Source of the DNA: Desulfofustis limnaeus
Lineage (GTDB): Bacteria; Desulfobacterota; Desulfobulbia; Desulfobulbales; Desulfocapsaceae
Assembly (NCBI RefSeq): GCF_023169885.1
Contig: NZ_AP025516.1
Span: forward strand, 3,947,501-4,011,500
DNA length: 64,000 bases
Reading direction: 5' to 3'
The translations under genes were made by a program, and so were the position numbers. The notes under the pieces are model-generated. The model was not told where the DNA came from and ran no database searches. It saw nothing but the letters and a program-made list of their open reading frames with translations. Below are positions 1 to 8,948 of this stretch, one piece after another (within the stretch, counting starts at the first letter, position 1; each line of letters starts with the position of its first letter).

Positions 1-103
1 TGTTTTTCCTGACTCTTCAGTATAAAAGGAAGATGGAAAAACAATACTCTCCGATCTAAATCTGCATAGACGATAGCGGAATACCTGTTAAATGCAGAAA
101 TAG

Positions 104-466
104 TTATGCAAAAGAATGCTGATCTCTTGAAAATGGCTTCAGTCGATTAATCTGTTTTGCTTCAGGACTGTTCATGGCATTCCAAAGATCCCAATCCTGT
201 TGCAAACCTAGCCAGAAATCCGCGGACATACCCAAAACACGAGACAGCCGCAATGCAGTATCTGGAGTTACCGAGCGCCTGCCTTTGATAATTTCGTTCA
301 GACGAGGGTAGGAGACGTCAAGAAGACGAGCAAGTTCTGTTTGTGTAAGGTCAAGTGGCTTAACAAATTCCTCTAAAAGCATTTCCCCCGGATGTGTCGG
401 GGGGCGATTACGAGGCAGTCGTCGTCCAACATCAGTGGTAATCTGTGATTTCGATCTCGTAGGCAT
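104..466 (-). CDS. higA: HigA-family antitoxin (XRE HTH)
   Basis: A 120-residue antitoxin of the HigA type, expected to bind and neutralise the HigB nuclease encoded just upstream and to repress the operon. The family motif THPGEML sits near residue 28. It is followed by an XRE helix-turn-helix (TQTELARLLDVSYPRLNEI) and the typical SADFWLGLQQDWDLW segment. The reading frame stays open further upstream, but the ATG at 466 is preceded by a strong Shine-Dalgarno, GGGAGGAAG, about 7 nt away. I therefore choose that start, which overlaps the 3' end of higB by 35 nt. Toxin-first order with overlap is usual for higBA. The position of the pair next to damaged transposons fits a mobile addiction module. 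Confidence 0.93.
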   Translation of the reverse strand: MPTRSKSQITTDVGRRLPRNRPPTHPGEMLLEEFVKPLDLTQTELARLLDVSYPRLNEIIKGRRSVTPDTALRLSRVLGMSADFWLGLQQDWDLWNAMNSPEAKQINRLKPFSRDQHSFA

Positions 467-725
467 GGCCTTCCTCCCATTTAAAACAAATTCTGTATTG
501 TTGGTTAATGCGGATACTGTATTGATTCTGCCGGTCGCCTTGCAAGCGCTCCAGTCGATTACCTGGAGGTACATTAAGTTCATTGATCTCTCGAACCCGG
601 TTAATTTGATCCAACTTTCGACGAGCAACCGGCCAAATAGATTGAGGACAGCATTTTCGAGCTTCTCGAGATGCCACACCATCAAAAATATCTTCAGTAC
701 CAGCAGACTTAAAGGTTATTATCAT
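432..725 (-). CDS. higB: HigB/RelE-family toxin (mRNA interferase)
   Basis: A 97-residue RelE/ParE-fold toxin, predicted to cleave mRNA on the ribosome when HigA is lost. Family landmarks are the LERLQGDRQNQYSIRIN core strand, QYRICFKW, and the C-terminal EIEITDYH. Length matches the family (about 92-100 residues). The ATG at 725 has no Shine-Dalgarno; it lies only 7 nt after a perfect -10 box, so the transcript may be leaderless. It overlaps higA by 35 nt. Both genes look intact, so the module could be active. Confidence 0.93.
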   Translation of the reverse strand: MIITFKSAGTEDIFDGVASREARKCCPQSIWPVARRKLDQINRVREINELNVPPGNRLERLQGDRQNQYSIRINQQYRICFKWEEGHAYEIEITDYH

Positions 726-732
726 GGATCAT

Positions 733-761
733 ATTATAACGTGGTCCATTATAATTGTCAA
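733..761 (-). promoter_or_regulatory. higBA promoter with embedded operator palindrome
   Basis: On the minus strand TTGACA (756-761) and TATAAT (733-738) are separated by exactly 17 nt, which is a full sigma-70 consensus. A perfect 7-bp inverted repeat, ATTATAA at 733-739 and TTATAAT at 749-755, covers the -10 box and most of the spacer. This is where a HigA dimer would block RNA polymerase. Only 7 nt separate the -10 box from the higB ATG. Confidence 0.85.
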
Positions 762-2420
762 GCTGTTCGACTAATCGCTGTGCAGTTGCCAATCGAAAGA
801 GAACGGCTTGTTACCCGACCATCCTCTCGCAGACCCCTTTGGAACGGATGTTCCGAACGAGGGCGGACCGATTTCCGTCCTCATCTCTATGTAATTATTT
901 CGCTTTTCTCCTTGTCGGCAACTTCTTCCTGCTGGCTACGTGACCATGAGAGCGCGGCAGCGCGCTGGGCGGCGTGATCGCCAACGCCGAGAACAGTACG
1001 GCCAGGCTCGGCCGTGGCTTCGGCACACTGAGCATGCCACCAGTCTGTTGACCGTCGATTTCATGCTCCATTGCGCATAAGCTGGTGAGCTTTTTCAGAC
1101 CCTCCTCAACTGTCAGGTCGAGGTCACGCCAAGCCGCTGCCAGTTTCCGGCGAACCAGATACGCCAGCATCACCACAAAGACATGCCCTCTGGTACGTGA
1201 CTCTTTCCGTACGTAGATGGGACGAACCTCCAGATGACCGGTCTTGCACGTGCGGAACGCCTGTTCCACCTGGATCAGGTCCTTGTAGCGGTCGTGTATC
1301 GTTTTCATCGGCGCGGCATCGGCCGGCAGGTCGGTCTTGATGGCGTAACAGCCATCCAGTTCCTCGACTTCAGCCAGATAGGCCTCGTTCACCTGCACGG
1401 TGATCGTACGGTTCGAGCAGGTGGCCTTGATAAAATCATCAACGCCGAGCTGTGCTTCTTTTTCCCACACCTTACGGAGGGCGATTGATTCGTCGGCCCG
1501 GGGATGGTCGGCCAGATAGCGATTCTGTTCCCGGGCGAGCGCCTGCACGGCCCTGATCCGCTGTTCACGGGAAGCGGCCAGCTCCGCGGCACGGATCGGA
1601 TTGCGACGCAGAATGTAGCGGACGCCATGCTGCTCAATCTCGCACAGATCCCGGTCGAACAATCCCAACTGCAGGACCCCGCTGTTCAGCAGAGCCCGGA
1701 TCTGCGGCTTGGTGATCGCCGTGATGTAGTGGAATCCGGCTGCCTGCAGCTCTTCGATCTGAGCGCTCTTGATCATGCCCCGGTCACCGACCATGGTCAC
1801 CCGCTGACAACCGAAGTGCCGGGCGGTGGTCTCGATCTGGGCGCCAAAGGTCTTCAGATCAGTGGTGTTGCCCTGAAAGACCCTGACTGATACCGGGGTG
1901 CCGTCATCACTGCAGAGCAGGCCGATGACAATCTGTTTCTTGCCCCGCTTCTTGTCCCGGTTGTACCCCCAGTCGCCGAGTTCATTGTGGTCGCCTTCCA
2001 GGTAGCTGGAGGTAACATCATAGAGAAACAACGAGGGGGCGTGGTCTGTGAAGGTTGTCTTGAACAGTTTCTGCTCCATGGCGTCCTGCTGCTCGCAGAG
2101 CCAGTCCAGGGCCTGGTAGAGATCGTCTTCGGTAAATGAATCAACGCCGAGCAGTTCGCCAACCGCATGTTCTTCAGCCAGGCGGACCGCGCTCAGCCGT
2201 GAGCCTTGCTCGATCAGTCGAGCCATGATCATCCACAGGCAGAGCAGGCCGTTTCGTGATGACCCAACGATTGTATCAAGACCCAGCTCGCGGCAAAGGT
2301 GCAGCAGCACCCACACGGCGCCAACCGAACGGCCTTGTTTTTGTTTGACACTGCTGCCCAGCAGATGTTCAAGTTCCTGCGGGTTGTCTTTGTGCTTCAG
2401 AGCCAGCACGATAGCCTGAA

Positions 2421-2685
2421 GGCTCCTCGTCGTTTTGTGTGGATTTGATTTTTCAAGAGATCAAACCCACACAAAACGACAAAAAGACAGAAAAACAACA
2501 TGTTGTTTCATGGGATACCCCCAATCAGGGTACAAAGGCATCTCCAACAATGGCTGCCACCTGAGTGTCCGGAGAGCAGGGCTACTGAAGGCAATCCGAG
2601 GTTTTCTGCTCTGGGCGGCATCATTATCTCGGCCCATGCCGAACCCCCTGTCATAGGCAAATTCCACTTGAAACGACGAAAAGCC
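2421..2685. mobile_element. 265-bp ISL3-like MITE with 8-bp target duplication
   Basis: The ends are inverted repeats: GGCTCCTCGTCGTTT from 2421 inward and GGCTTTTCGTCGTTT from 2685 inward (13 of 15 match). The direct repeat AGCCTGAA flanks it at 2413-2420 and 2686-2693. GGCT-starting ends with 8-bp duplications are characteristic of the ISL3 family. No transposase frame fits in 265 bp, so this is a non-autonomous derivative. Near the left end is a long hairpin, with arms 2429-2449 and 2460-2480 (20 of 21 paired). Confidence 0.85.
2429..2480. repeat. 21-bp-arm hairpin inside the MITE
   Basis: Left arm 2429-2449 and right arm 2460-2480 are complementary at 20 of 21 positions around a 10-nt loop. 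The left arm contains part of the MITE terminal repeat, so the right arm is effectively a second inverted copy of the element end. This could be a nested transposase-binding site or a structured RNA when transcribed. Confidence 0.75.
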
Positions 2686-2850
2686 AGCCTGAATGACAGC
2701 CTCCGGGTATTTGGTCAGGTTGAGCAGGGTTCGCTTCTTGACCTTGGAACCGTTTTCACCGCGTTCACGGTATGATTCGCGGAGCAGTATCTGGGTGTAG
2801 ACCTTGCCGCCTTGGCGGGATTTGACTCGTTCGACATACATAATGGCCAC

Positions 2851-3359
2851 TATTTATCATATATGCATATTTATATCAAGATATTAACCTTATATTAATG
2901 GCTACGACAAAGAACCACAAAACCGCATTTTTCGACGTATAATCAGCGACATAGTAAAATTGTAATCCGGAACATCCGTTGGAAGAACAAAAGAGAGATT
3001 ACATGAGGCAATGTTAACCATCTAAGAAAACAGGTAAATTAAGACTATTCCTGAGTATCTATTCCATACTGGGAATGCGAAGAGCCATTAAGAAGATTAA
3101 CGGGTATGGAAACGGGTAAGAAAAAAAATCGAATTTATATTTTAAATTAAAATCAATAAATTAGTCGATTATCTATAGTCGACCTACGCACCAAGATACT
3201 ATCCGATACCATCCAGTATCGTCCAAAAAGGCCACGGTTTCCCGGGGCCTTTTCTGTTTCAACCGGTCAACGTCGTCCTGTAAAAACCATTGGCATCTAC
3301 CCCTTTTTAATGGGTAGGAAAACGGGAAGAAAAGGGCCGTTATCATTGCGGCTGAGTTG
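2851..3359. other. AT-rich intergenic stretch without a recognisable gene
   Basis: Low-GC, 509-nt spacer between the damaged IS1634 gene and the 3' end of the mttB pseudogene. I see no reading frame with family similarity. It includes an imperfect hairpin at about 3205-3220 and the terminator-like structure annotated separately. Base composition differs sharply from the core genes, consistent with imported or decaying DNA. Confidence 0.5.
3226..3256. terminator. Terminator-like hairpin
   Basis: AAAAGGCC at 3226-3233 pairs with GGCCTTTT at 3246-3253, with further partial pairing inside. Runs of A and T on the two sides mean it could terminate in either direction. On the minus strand it lies downstream of the mttB pseudogene. 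Confidence 0.6.
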
Positions 3360-4063
3360 CTACCCGTTACCGCCGGTCGCGCTACCCACGGTATCTATCA
3401 CGGTATCGTTGAGCTGTGGGCAGTACGACTTCTTTTGAGCAGCATCGGTGATGCTTTTCTCCCACTGACGGAATGAATCAACGTTGATCAACGTATGCTC
3501 GGCAAGCTTGGGATTACCTTTTTCGGCGATCTCGCGAATGCCTTCAATTGCGCGGTCGTCGCCCGGAAAATATAGCGGTATGACGCCCATATTCTCGGGA
3601 CAGGTTGCAAAGATCTTCCTGGAATACCGTTCACGTTCGCAGTCTGCCTGGAATTTTTCCATGCTGAAAAAGGTGAGGTTGCCGAGCGCCCCCATGGCAT
3701 GCCGTACCATATGAACCCCATATTTGCGTAATGAGTTGCGGCTCAATTCGGACTCGAATACCGCTTCAGGGGTTACTTCAGGAAGACTGGTGCTGCCGCC
3801 GGTTTGGGCGGAAGGGAAGCCGGTAATCCAGGTGTTGACGCGGGCCATTGCGGCATTGATGATGGTTTGATGAGGTGAGCTGTAAGAAAGGTTGCCGCCC
3901 GTGTCGGTCACGCTTGGAATACCACAGTGGACGCACACGATCCCTGGGTTGACGGTTTGCGCGATTATCATCATGAACAGCACCTGCGCATGGGTCTGCG
4001 TCAAAAAAGCTTCGGGACTGGCTGCCCCGGAAACGCCGGCAATCGTCTGGTCGACGAGGAGTA

Positions 4064-5313
4064 GTATAAAGTTCTCTATATAACGTTACATTTGTTTGTC
4101 ATCGTGTTACATTCCTTCTTGGGCTATAATCAACCAAGGAGGAGTGCAATGCGCAACCAGAAGCCGGATTTGGTTCTTGCCGACAGCGACCGGCAAGAAC
4201 TCGACAAAATCAGCCGGAGCCGGACCGAGCCGGCAAGCCGTGTTCAGCGAGCCACGATACTTCTGATGTATGCCAGCGGAACCACCATTACGGCAATTAC
4301 CAAGACGTTGGGCACCACCCGCCCGCTGGTGTATCGAACCGTCGATAAAGCCTTGGCCTTTGGGCCGTTGGCCTCGCTTGACGATATGAAGCGTTCCGGC
4401 AGAAGTCGTGTCATCGATGACGCGGCGAAGAGCTGGGTTATTTCTTTGGCTTGCCAGCGACCGACCGAACGTGGCTATGCCGCCGAAACCTGGACCTACA
4501 GCAGTCTCGTCACGCATATCAGGACCCATGCCGACCGGAGCGGGCACCACTGCTTGAAGAAAGTGAGCAGGAGCAAGGTTCATGATATTCTGACCGAAGG
4601 AGACATTCGCCCACATAAAATCAGCTATTATCTGGAGCAGCGGGACCCTCAGTTTGAGGAGAAAATGATCGACGTCCTCTGTGTCTACAAGGACGTGGAA
4701 ATGATCAATCAGTCTCCTGACAGTACCCAGAATCGGGAATCAACCACCGTGTCATACGACGAGAAACCGGGCATTCAAGCCATCAAAAATATTGCTGCCC
4801 AACTCCGACCGGTACCGGGAAAGCACTCGACCATCGGCCGTGATTATGAATACAAACGCTTGGGCACCGTCTCCTTGCTCGGCGGTATTGATCTCCATAC
4901 CGGCAGGGTTCATGCACTGGTCAAAGACCGCCATCGGAGTCGCGAGTTTGTTGAGTTTCTTGATCTGATTGATGGCAGGTACCCGGAAGACTGGGTAATC
5001 AGGATTGTTTTGGATAACCATTCTGCTCATGTGTCAAAAGAAACGCAACGATATCTTCAGTCACGACCGAACCGGTTTCATTTTGTTTTCACACCGAAAC
5101 ATGGCTCCTGGCTCAACCTGATCGAATCGTTTTTCAGCAAGATTGCCCGATCCTTTCTCCGCCATATCCGCGTTGATTCAAAGCAAGAACTCGTGGAGCG
5201 TATTTACCAGGGGATCGAGGAAATCAACAAGGACCCCGTGGTCTTCCGGTGGCGGTATAAAATGGAAGAAATTGCCACCGCTTAAGCGTAACGTTATTTT
5301 GCGAACGAACTAG
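4064..5313 (+). mobile_element. IS630-family element inserted in the mttB-type gene
   Basis: About 1250 bp with 28-bp imperfect inverted ends that share GTTC and ATAACGTTAC at the same offsets from both tips. It is flanked by TA at 4062-4063 and 5314-5315, the target specificity of IS630/Tc1-mariner elements. It carries one intact transposase gene, and its orientation is opposite to the disrupted gene. Confidence 0.88.
4149..5285 (+). CDS. IS630-family transposase (DDE)
   Basis: A 378-residue transposase that cuts and rejoins the element ends. It has an N-terminal helix-turn-helix region, the first catalytic Asp in VSYDEKPG, the second in VLDNHSAH, and the acidic residue in GSWLNLIESFFSKI. 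The frame is open further upstream, but AAGGAGGAG 5 nt before the ATG at 4149 (MRNQKPD) marks that start. The gene has no frame break, so this copy may be active. Confidence 0.93.
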   Translation: MRNQKPDLVLADSDRQELDKISRSRTEPASRVQRATILLMYASGTTITAITKTLGTTRPLVYRTVDKALAFGPLASLDDMKRSGRSRVIDDAAKSWVISLACQRPTERGYAAETWTYSSLVTHIRTHADRSGHHCLKKVSRSKVHDILTEGDIRPHKISYYLEQRDPQFEEKMIDVLCVYKDVEMINQSPDSTQNRESTTVSYDEKPGIQAIKNIAAQLRPVPGKHSTIGRDYEYKRLGTVSLLGGIDLHTGRVHALVKDRHRSREFVEFLDLIDGRYPEDWVIRIVLDNHSAHVSKETQRYLQSRPNRFHFVFTPKHGSWLNLIESFFSKIARSFLRHIRVDSKQELVERIYQGIEEINKDPVVFRWRYKMEEIATA

Positions 5314-6120
5314 TAGGTTGTTGCCGGTACGCGCGCTTCGTAAAAAGGGCTCCACCATGTTGTTCATCGGAGCCAGGGAAGTAATGAGGCTGGTACCGTC
5401 GATCCAATGGTCCTTGCCCTGCAAAAAAGTCGCCTCGTCAGCGGTCATGGTGTTGGTGGTGATCATCTTGAGACCATCATAGGCGCTCTCCATCAACTGC
5501 GCCACTTCGAAGAGGGATATGCTCTTGTCGCAACCCACTGGCAGGCTGAAAATTTTCACAATATCCTGTTGTTCGGCCACCATCCGGACGATGTGTTCAT
5601 ACTCTTGGCGATCTGCCGGACGCAAGTCCTCCTCGCCGGCCCGTTTGAGAAAGGGTGGTGTCGCTCCGGTACCGAAGGTATTCATGCCCGGATCTCCAGG
5701 CATCTCCCCGGGTACCTGCTCCAAACAACGGTCGATGTAACCCCTCTTCAGGGGGATAAAAAGAGCTGTTTGATTGTCGAAATCGATGGCATCAGCTTCC
5801 AGGAGAATATCCATGAGGACCTGATTTTCAGCCATGTTTATGCCGATTTCGGTCAGTACCCGTTTAGCGTTTTCATGGATCCGCTGGTAGCGTGCTTTCT
5901 CTGCGATCAGGTCGTCCATATCCGCGAGCCGGAGGCGGACCTTTTCTCGGATCGTTTCTTCGGTGACATGTTGCAAGATATCTTCATACAAGCCTTTTGC
6001 CTGTCTGAAATGAGCTTCCTTTTCCAGGAGAAGAGCTTTGTCCAGGATTGTTTCAGCAGCTGGGTACATAAGCATTTTCTTTGTTTTCAAAGTATCGAAG
6101 CATCGGGCACGAGATGACGG

Positions 6121-6819
6121 TCAGCGAGAATAACGTTCTTCCTTCCACGGATCGGCGGTGTTACTGTAGCCGCTTCTTTCCCAAAATCCCGGCTCGTCGC
6201 GAGAGGTGACTTTAATAGCCTCTAACCATTTGGCGCTCTTATAGAAATAACGATCGGGAATCAAGGCACGGACAGGGGCTCCATGCGCCCGCTCGAGCCT
6301 CTCATCAAAGAAACTGTGCACCACGAGCACGTTGTCCTGGTCAGCATCACGTAGGGGTACGTTGCTCGTGTAACCTTTAGCGGCTTCAAAAATGACAAAA
6401 TTGGCATTTCTCACGGGCTTCACCCTATCCAGGATTGTTCCGAGCCGAACCCCGGTCCATCGCGAATCCAAAAGTGTCCAGCCGGTAACACAATGAACAT
6501 CACAGGTGATAGAAACCTGCTCCAAATCGAGCAACTCCTTATAGGAGAGGACAATCGGTCTTTTAACCTCGCCGTAGATGCGCATTCTCCAGCTTTCCAC
6601 CGTAGCGGTTCCGGGACTGCCCCCCATGTCCAGGATCTTTTCTACCGCATGTTGACCGGGAGGAAGGCGGGATCTGCCATCCGGTCTGATGCTGGCCGCC
6701 AGAGCCAGTTGCTGTGCGTTCGAGAGTTTCAGGTAAGTCCCTGGTAAACCGATGCTCACTATGGTGCCGCCTGCTGCGGTCAGGAAAGTGCGTCTGGAGA
6801 TCTTCAGGTCATTTTTCAC
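6121..6819 (-). CDS. Tat-exported sulfite-oxidase-type molybdopterin protein (MsrP/YedY-like)
   Basis: A 232-residue protein of the sulfite oxidase molybdopterin fold. The N-terminus has a twin-arginine signal (SRRTFLTAAGG) followed by a hydrophobic stretch, so it should be folded with cofactor and exported to the periplasm. CDVHCVTGW near residue 110 contains the cysteine that ligates molybdenum. HGAPVRALIPDRYFYKSAKW is the conserved cofactor-binding region. It is shorter than typical MsrP (about 300) and resembles the compact oxidoreductases of unknown substrate. No heme membrane partner (MsrQ) follows. The gene ends 30 nt before the mttB pseudogene begins, on the same strand. An insertion sequence now lies 63 bp upstream, probably separating it from its original promoter. 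Confidence 0.85.
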   Translation of the reverse strand: MKNDLKISRRTFLTAAGGTIVSIGLPGTYLKLSNAQQLALAASIRPDGRSRLPPGQHAVEKILDMGGSPGTATVESWRMRIYGEVKRPIVLSYKELLDLEQVSITCDVHCVTGWTLLDSRWTGVRLGTILDRVKPVRNANFVIFEAAKGYTSNVPLRDADQDNVLVVHSFFDERLERAHGAPVRALIPDRYFYKSAKWLEAIKVTSRDEPGFWERSGYSNTADPWKEERYSR

Positions 6820-6882
6820 AGCCCTTACTCCTCATGGTTTCTGGTTTGGCCCCAAGCTGCATAATCATGGTGAGCGTTATCT

Positions 6883-8582
6883 AGTGTCCGTCCGGAAAGG
6901 GCGATATTTTGTTAAACATCAAGGGACAAAACGGCGCTGCCTTGAAAGAGACGGCGATTTTCAACGCGCAGGCGGGCATGACACCCATTCCTAACACCAT
7001 CAAGACGCCGATTTTTCGATCTGCAGACGCACCTCGGCTGTTTCGTCCCGGTACCTTCTTTTTTCTCGCTGCTCTCTCAGGCCGTGGCCAGCTGAATACG
7101 GGCCAGCACCGTGAGGTTGTAGGCAACAATCGCACTCCAGATATATGCCTTGAAGCCTTCCCAACCCGACCAGTTGCAACGCTTCAGCCCATAGCTTCGT
7201 TTCAACGTCGAAATGTTCGCCTCGATCCCGGCTCGAAAATTGCGCAACCGCCGATAAACCCACGTGCTCTTGGCCATGTCCACGATCGACAGACCGCGCT
7301 TCTTGGCAAAGACCACATCCTTGACGTCTGCTGCCTTGGCTCCCGCCAGGTTCGCCTGCGAAGCAAAGCCGCCATCCGCCGTGCTCTGCCGGGGCGGGCG
7401 TCCATACCGCTCGATATGCCGCTTCAACAACGGCAGAAACCGCTCGGCATCGGCCGGGTTGCCTCGTTCCACCAGGCAGTCAAGAATCAGGTTCGACGCA
7501 CCGCCGGTCAGGAACACCTTGTGCCCAAACTCCGTCTCACGCCGTCCTTTGACCAGGATGTCGGTGTGCGTCTCAAACAGCGACACGATCTTCTCCGACG
7601 CCGGTACCTGTTCACCTTTGAACACCCGTCGCTCGGTCTGGTCCATCACCCGCCGCAGCAGGTCAATGGCACGGGACAGTTTCTCGGCCAGCGCCCGGGC
7701 GTGAGTGTAGTCTTCAATCGAGTCTCCGCCGAAGTCGGCAAGCTCGGGGATCGCCTGCTCCGCATAAGCGATCACGCGACCGGCATAGTGCAGCATATCC
7801 CGGTAGGCCGTCTGGCGTGTCTCCTGCTTGGTAGCGTTCTGGATGGACAGCAACCGCTTCTTCACCACCCGCCGATGATCGCTGCACCCATAGCCGGGAC
7901 AGGGGCTGAGTTCCTTGCCCTCAAACAGCCAGCGGGTGATGACCCGGATCCCGTCCCAGAGCAACGTCGCATCGGTCGGCCGGTGGATATCCGTTTGGAC
8001 GGCGGTGGAGTCGAGTCGGATCTTCCGGCCGTTCTCGATCTTAGCCTGCTGGGCGTAGGCGAGCAGAAACTGGTGAATCGCCAGCCAGGCCTCTTCGCTC
8101 AGGGCCTTGATATTTTCCTGCAGGGTCGATTTGGCCGGAAAGTGTCCCGGTTCAAGGCGGACGAAGCTGCGAAACGAATGGGAGTCGGCCAGATAATAGG
8201 CCAGATCATCGTAGCTGAGTTCGCGGAACTGTTTGAGGAGCGTGCAGCGGACTACCTGTTCGGCAGTCATGCCCTGGCGGCCGGTATCGGAGCGGCTTTT
8301 CTTGAGCAGATCGGCATAGGCCTGGTCAAGCAGATGGTGGTCGGTTGCCAGGATGGCGTCCATCTGTTCCAGCTCACGAGGTCCGGGATGTTTGCCAAGA
8401 ACCTCGAAGATCGTGGTTTGTGGATTGCGTTTTCTGCGCATGGACTCACCGATCAGATGGTAAATATCGAAACATATCGGTTGGTTGTCTCGCTCAGTGT
8501 AACAGATCGGCAGAAAAAATGCAGCCTGTTTTGTCAGGATTGTGAAACATTTTCAAACCGTTAGGGTTTCCGGACAGAAACT
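6883..8582 (-). mobile_element. ISNCY/IS1182-like insertion sequence
   Basis: About 1.7 kb with ends AGTGTCCGTCCGGAAA (from 6883) and AGTTTCTGTCCGGAAA (inward from 8582), 14 of 16 identical. ATCT occurs just outside both ends (6879-6882 and 8583-8586), giving a 4-bp target duplication. Because TATCTAG occurs at both borders, the exact boundary could shift by a few bases. One intact transposase gene fills most of it. Confidence 0.82.
7077..8441 (-). CDS. ISNCY/IS1182-like DDE transposase
   Basis: A 454-residue IS4/IS5-fold transposase. It opens with the MRRKRNPQTTIFEVL start typical of this group, followed by the DUF772-like region (CTLLKQFRELSYDDLAYYL). The catalytic Asp is in IRLDSTAVQTD, the second in STADGGFAS, and the Glu in GIEANISTLKRSYGL. 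The reading frame is intact, so the element could still move. A long open frame on the opposite strand is a by-product of high GC and is not a gene. Confidence 0.92.
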   Translation of the reverse strand: MRRKRNPQTTIFEVLGKHPGPRELEQMDAILATDHHLLDQAYADLLKKSRSDTGRQGMTAEQVVRCTLLKQFRELSYDDLAYYLADSHSFRSFVRLEPGHFPAKSTLQENIKALSEEAWLAIHQFLLAYAQQAKIENGRKIRLDSTAVQTDIHRPTDATLLWDGIRVITRWLFEGKELSPCPGYGCSDHRRVVKKRLLSIQNATKQETRQTAYRDMLHYAGRVIAYAEQAIPELADFGGDSIEDYTHARALAEKLSRAIDLLRRVMDQTERRVFKGEQVPASEKIVSLFETHTDILVKGRRETEFGHKVFLTGGASNLILDCLVERGNPADAERFLPLLKRHIERYGRPPRQSTADGGFASQANLAGAKAADVKDVVFAKKRGLSIVDMAKSTWVYRRLRNFRAGIEANISTLKRSYGLKRCNWSGWEGFKAYIWSAIVAYNLTVLARIQLATA

Positions 8583-8609
8583 ATCTAGTCGCGGGAGACA
8601 TCTGTTGCC

Positions 8610-8744
8610 CTAGTAGGGGGATGGCGACCAAAAAAAAAGGAGCAGGTTGTTGTGATCCGATAACATATAGTCGCAGTAAAACGCAACGTACCATATTCCA
8701 GCAACCACTATGATGGCGTTTCGGACAATGACGAATCGTCTCAT
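8610..8744 (-). CDS. Possible 44-residue membrane peptide
   Basis: A short frame beginning ATG at 8744 with AAAGGAAC about 5 nt upstream as a ribosome-binding site. The peptide begins with a basic N-terminus (MRRFVIVRN) and continues into a hydrophobic helix (AIIVVAGIWYVAFYC) and a second hydrophobic patch (LLLFFW). It contains a run of nine T (coding strand), prone to slippage. Before the insertion sequence landed, it would have stood about 90 nt upstream of the sulfite-oxidase-like gene in the same direction. I cannot assign a function, and conservation would be needed to prove it is real. Confidence 0.35.
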   Translation of the reverse strand: MRRFVIVRNAIIVVAGIWYVAFYCDYMLSDHNNLLLFFWSPSPY

Positions 8745-8948
8745 GTGCGTTCCTTTTAAGCCCCTTCGATATTGTTGCCAATAGGCCCCAAATCTTGTAC
8801 CACAATTGTCAAGAGAGCAAAAAAGCTGCCAGTGCCGGGTGGGTGATGCTCATATCCGCCAAAGGCTTTTGGCAAACACGTGATGTGGAGACGTTTTTGG
8901 AATCACCATGAGGGTGCTGGGTGAACGAAGCACGCGAATTCCTCGGAG

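Larger units (their letters stand above)
895..2850 (-). pseudogene. IS1634-family transposase, split by a MITE
   Basis: A DDE transposase of the IS1634 type in two pieces. The N-terminal piece (2850 down to about 2686) begins GTG, with an in-frame ATG at 2841 (MYVERVKSRQGGK), and runs to NLTKYPEAVIQA. The C-terminal piece continues from 2412 with IVLALKHKDN to the stop at 895. It includes LFLYDVTSSYLEGD, the VGDRGMIKS aspartate motif and a late IQVEQAFRTCKT glutamate motif. The 265-bp insertion at 2421-2685 breaks the gene. With the insertion and one copy of its 8-bp target duplication removed, the two parts join in frame as a single 560-codon reading frame. I could not fix the outer ends of this IS. 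CTATGT near 887 and its complement near 2949 are a weak candidate pair of termini without a matching target duplication. Confidence 0.9.
3360..6090 (-). pseudogene. MttB-family (trimethylamine/glycine-betaine type) methyltransferase, disrupted by IS630
   Basis: The N-terminal part (6090 down to 5316) carries the MttB-superfamily start and the region MESAYDGLKMITTNTM. The C-terminal part (4063 down to 3360) carries TQTHAQVLFMMIIAQ, PGIVCVHCGIPSVTDTGG and the ending NVDSFRQWEKSI. An IS630-type element occupies 4064-5313 at a TA. Removing the element and one TA gives 1479 nt, a single 492-residue frame, close to the usual size of about 480. Family members move a methyl group from a quaternary amine to a corrinoid protein. 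I see no amber codon in the remaining reading frame, so it belongs to the non-pyrrolysine branch (MtgB-like); the substrate is unknown. No corrinoid partner protein gene is visible in the window. The gene is non-functional as it stands. Confidence 0.92.

Noticed and set aside
3060-3160. C-terminal relic of an integrase before the terminator at 3226
   Set aside because: Short frames there show no recombinase motif; the resemblance was only in spacing and base composition.
6909-8564. A 551-codon open frame on the plus strand across the ISNCY/IS1182-like element
   Set aside because: It is antisense to an intact transposase with full catalytic motifs, has low-complexity Pro/Arg/Gln composition and matches no family. 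It is a by-product of GC-rich codon use.
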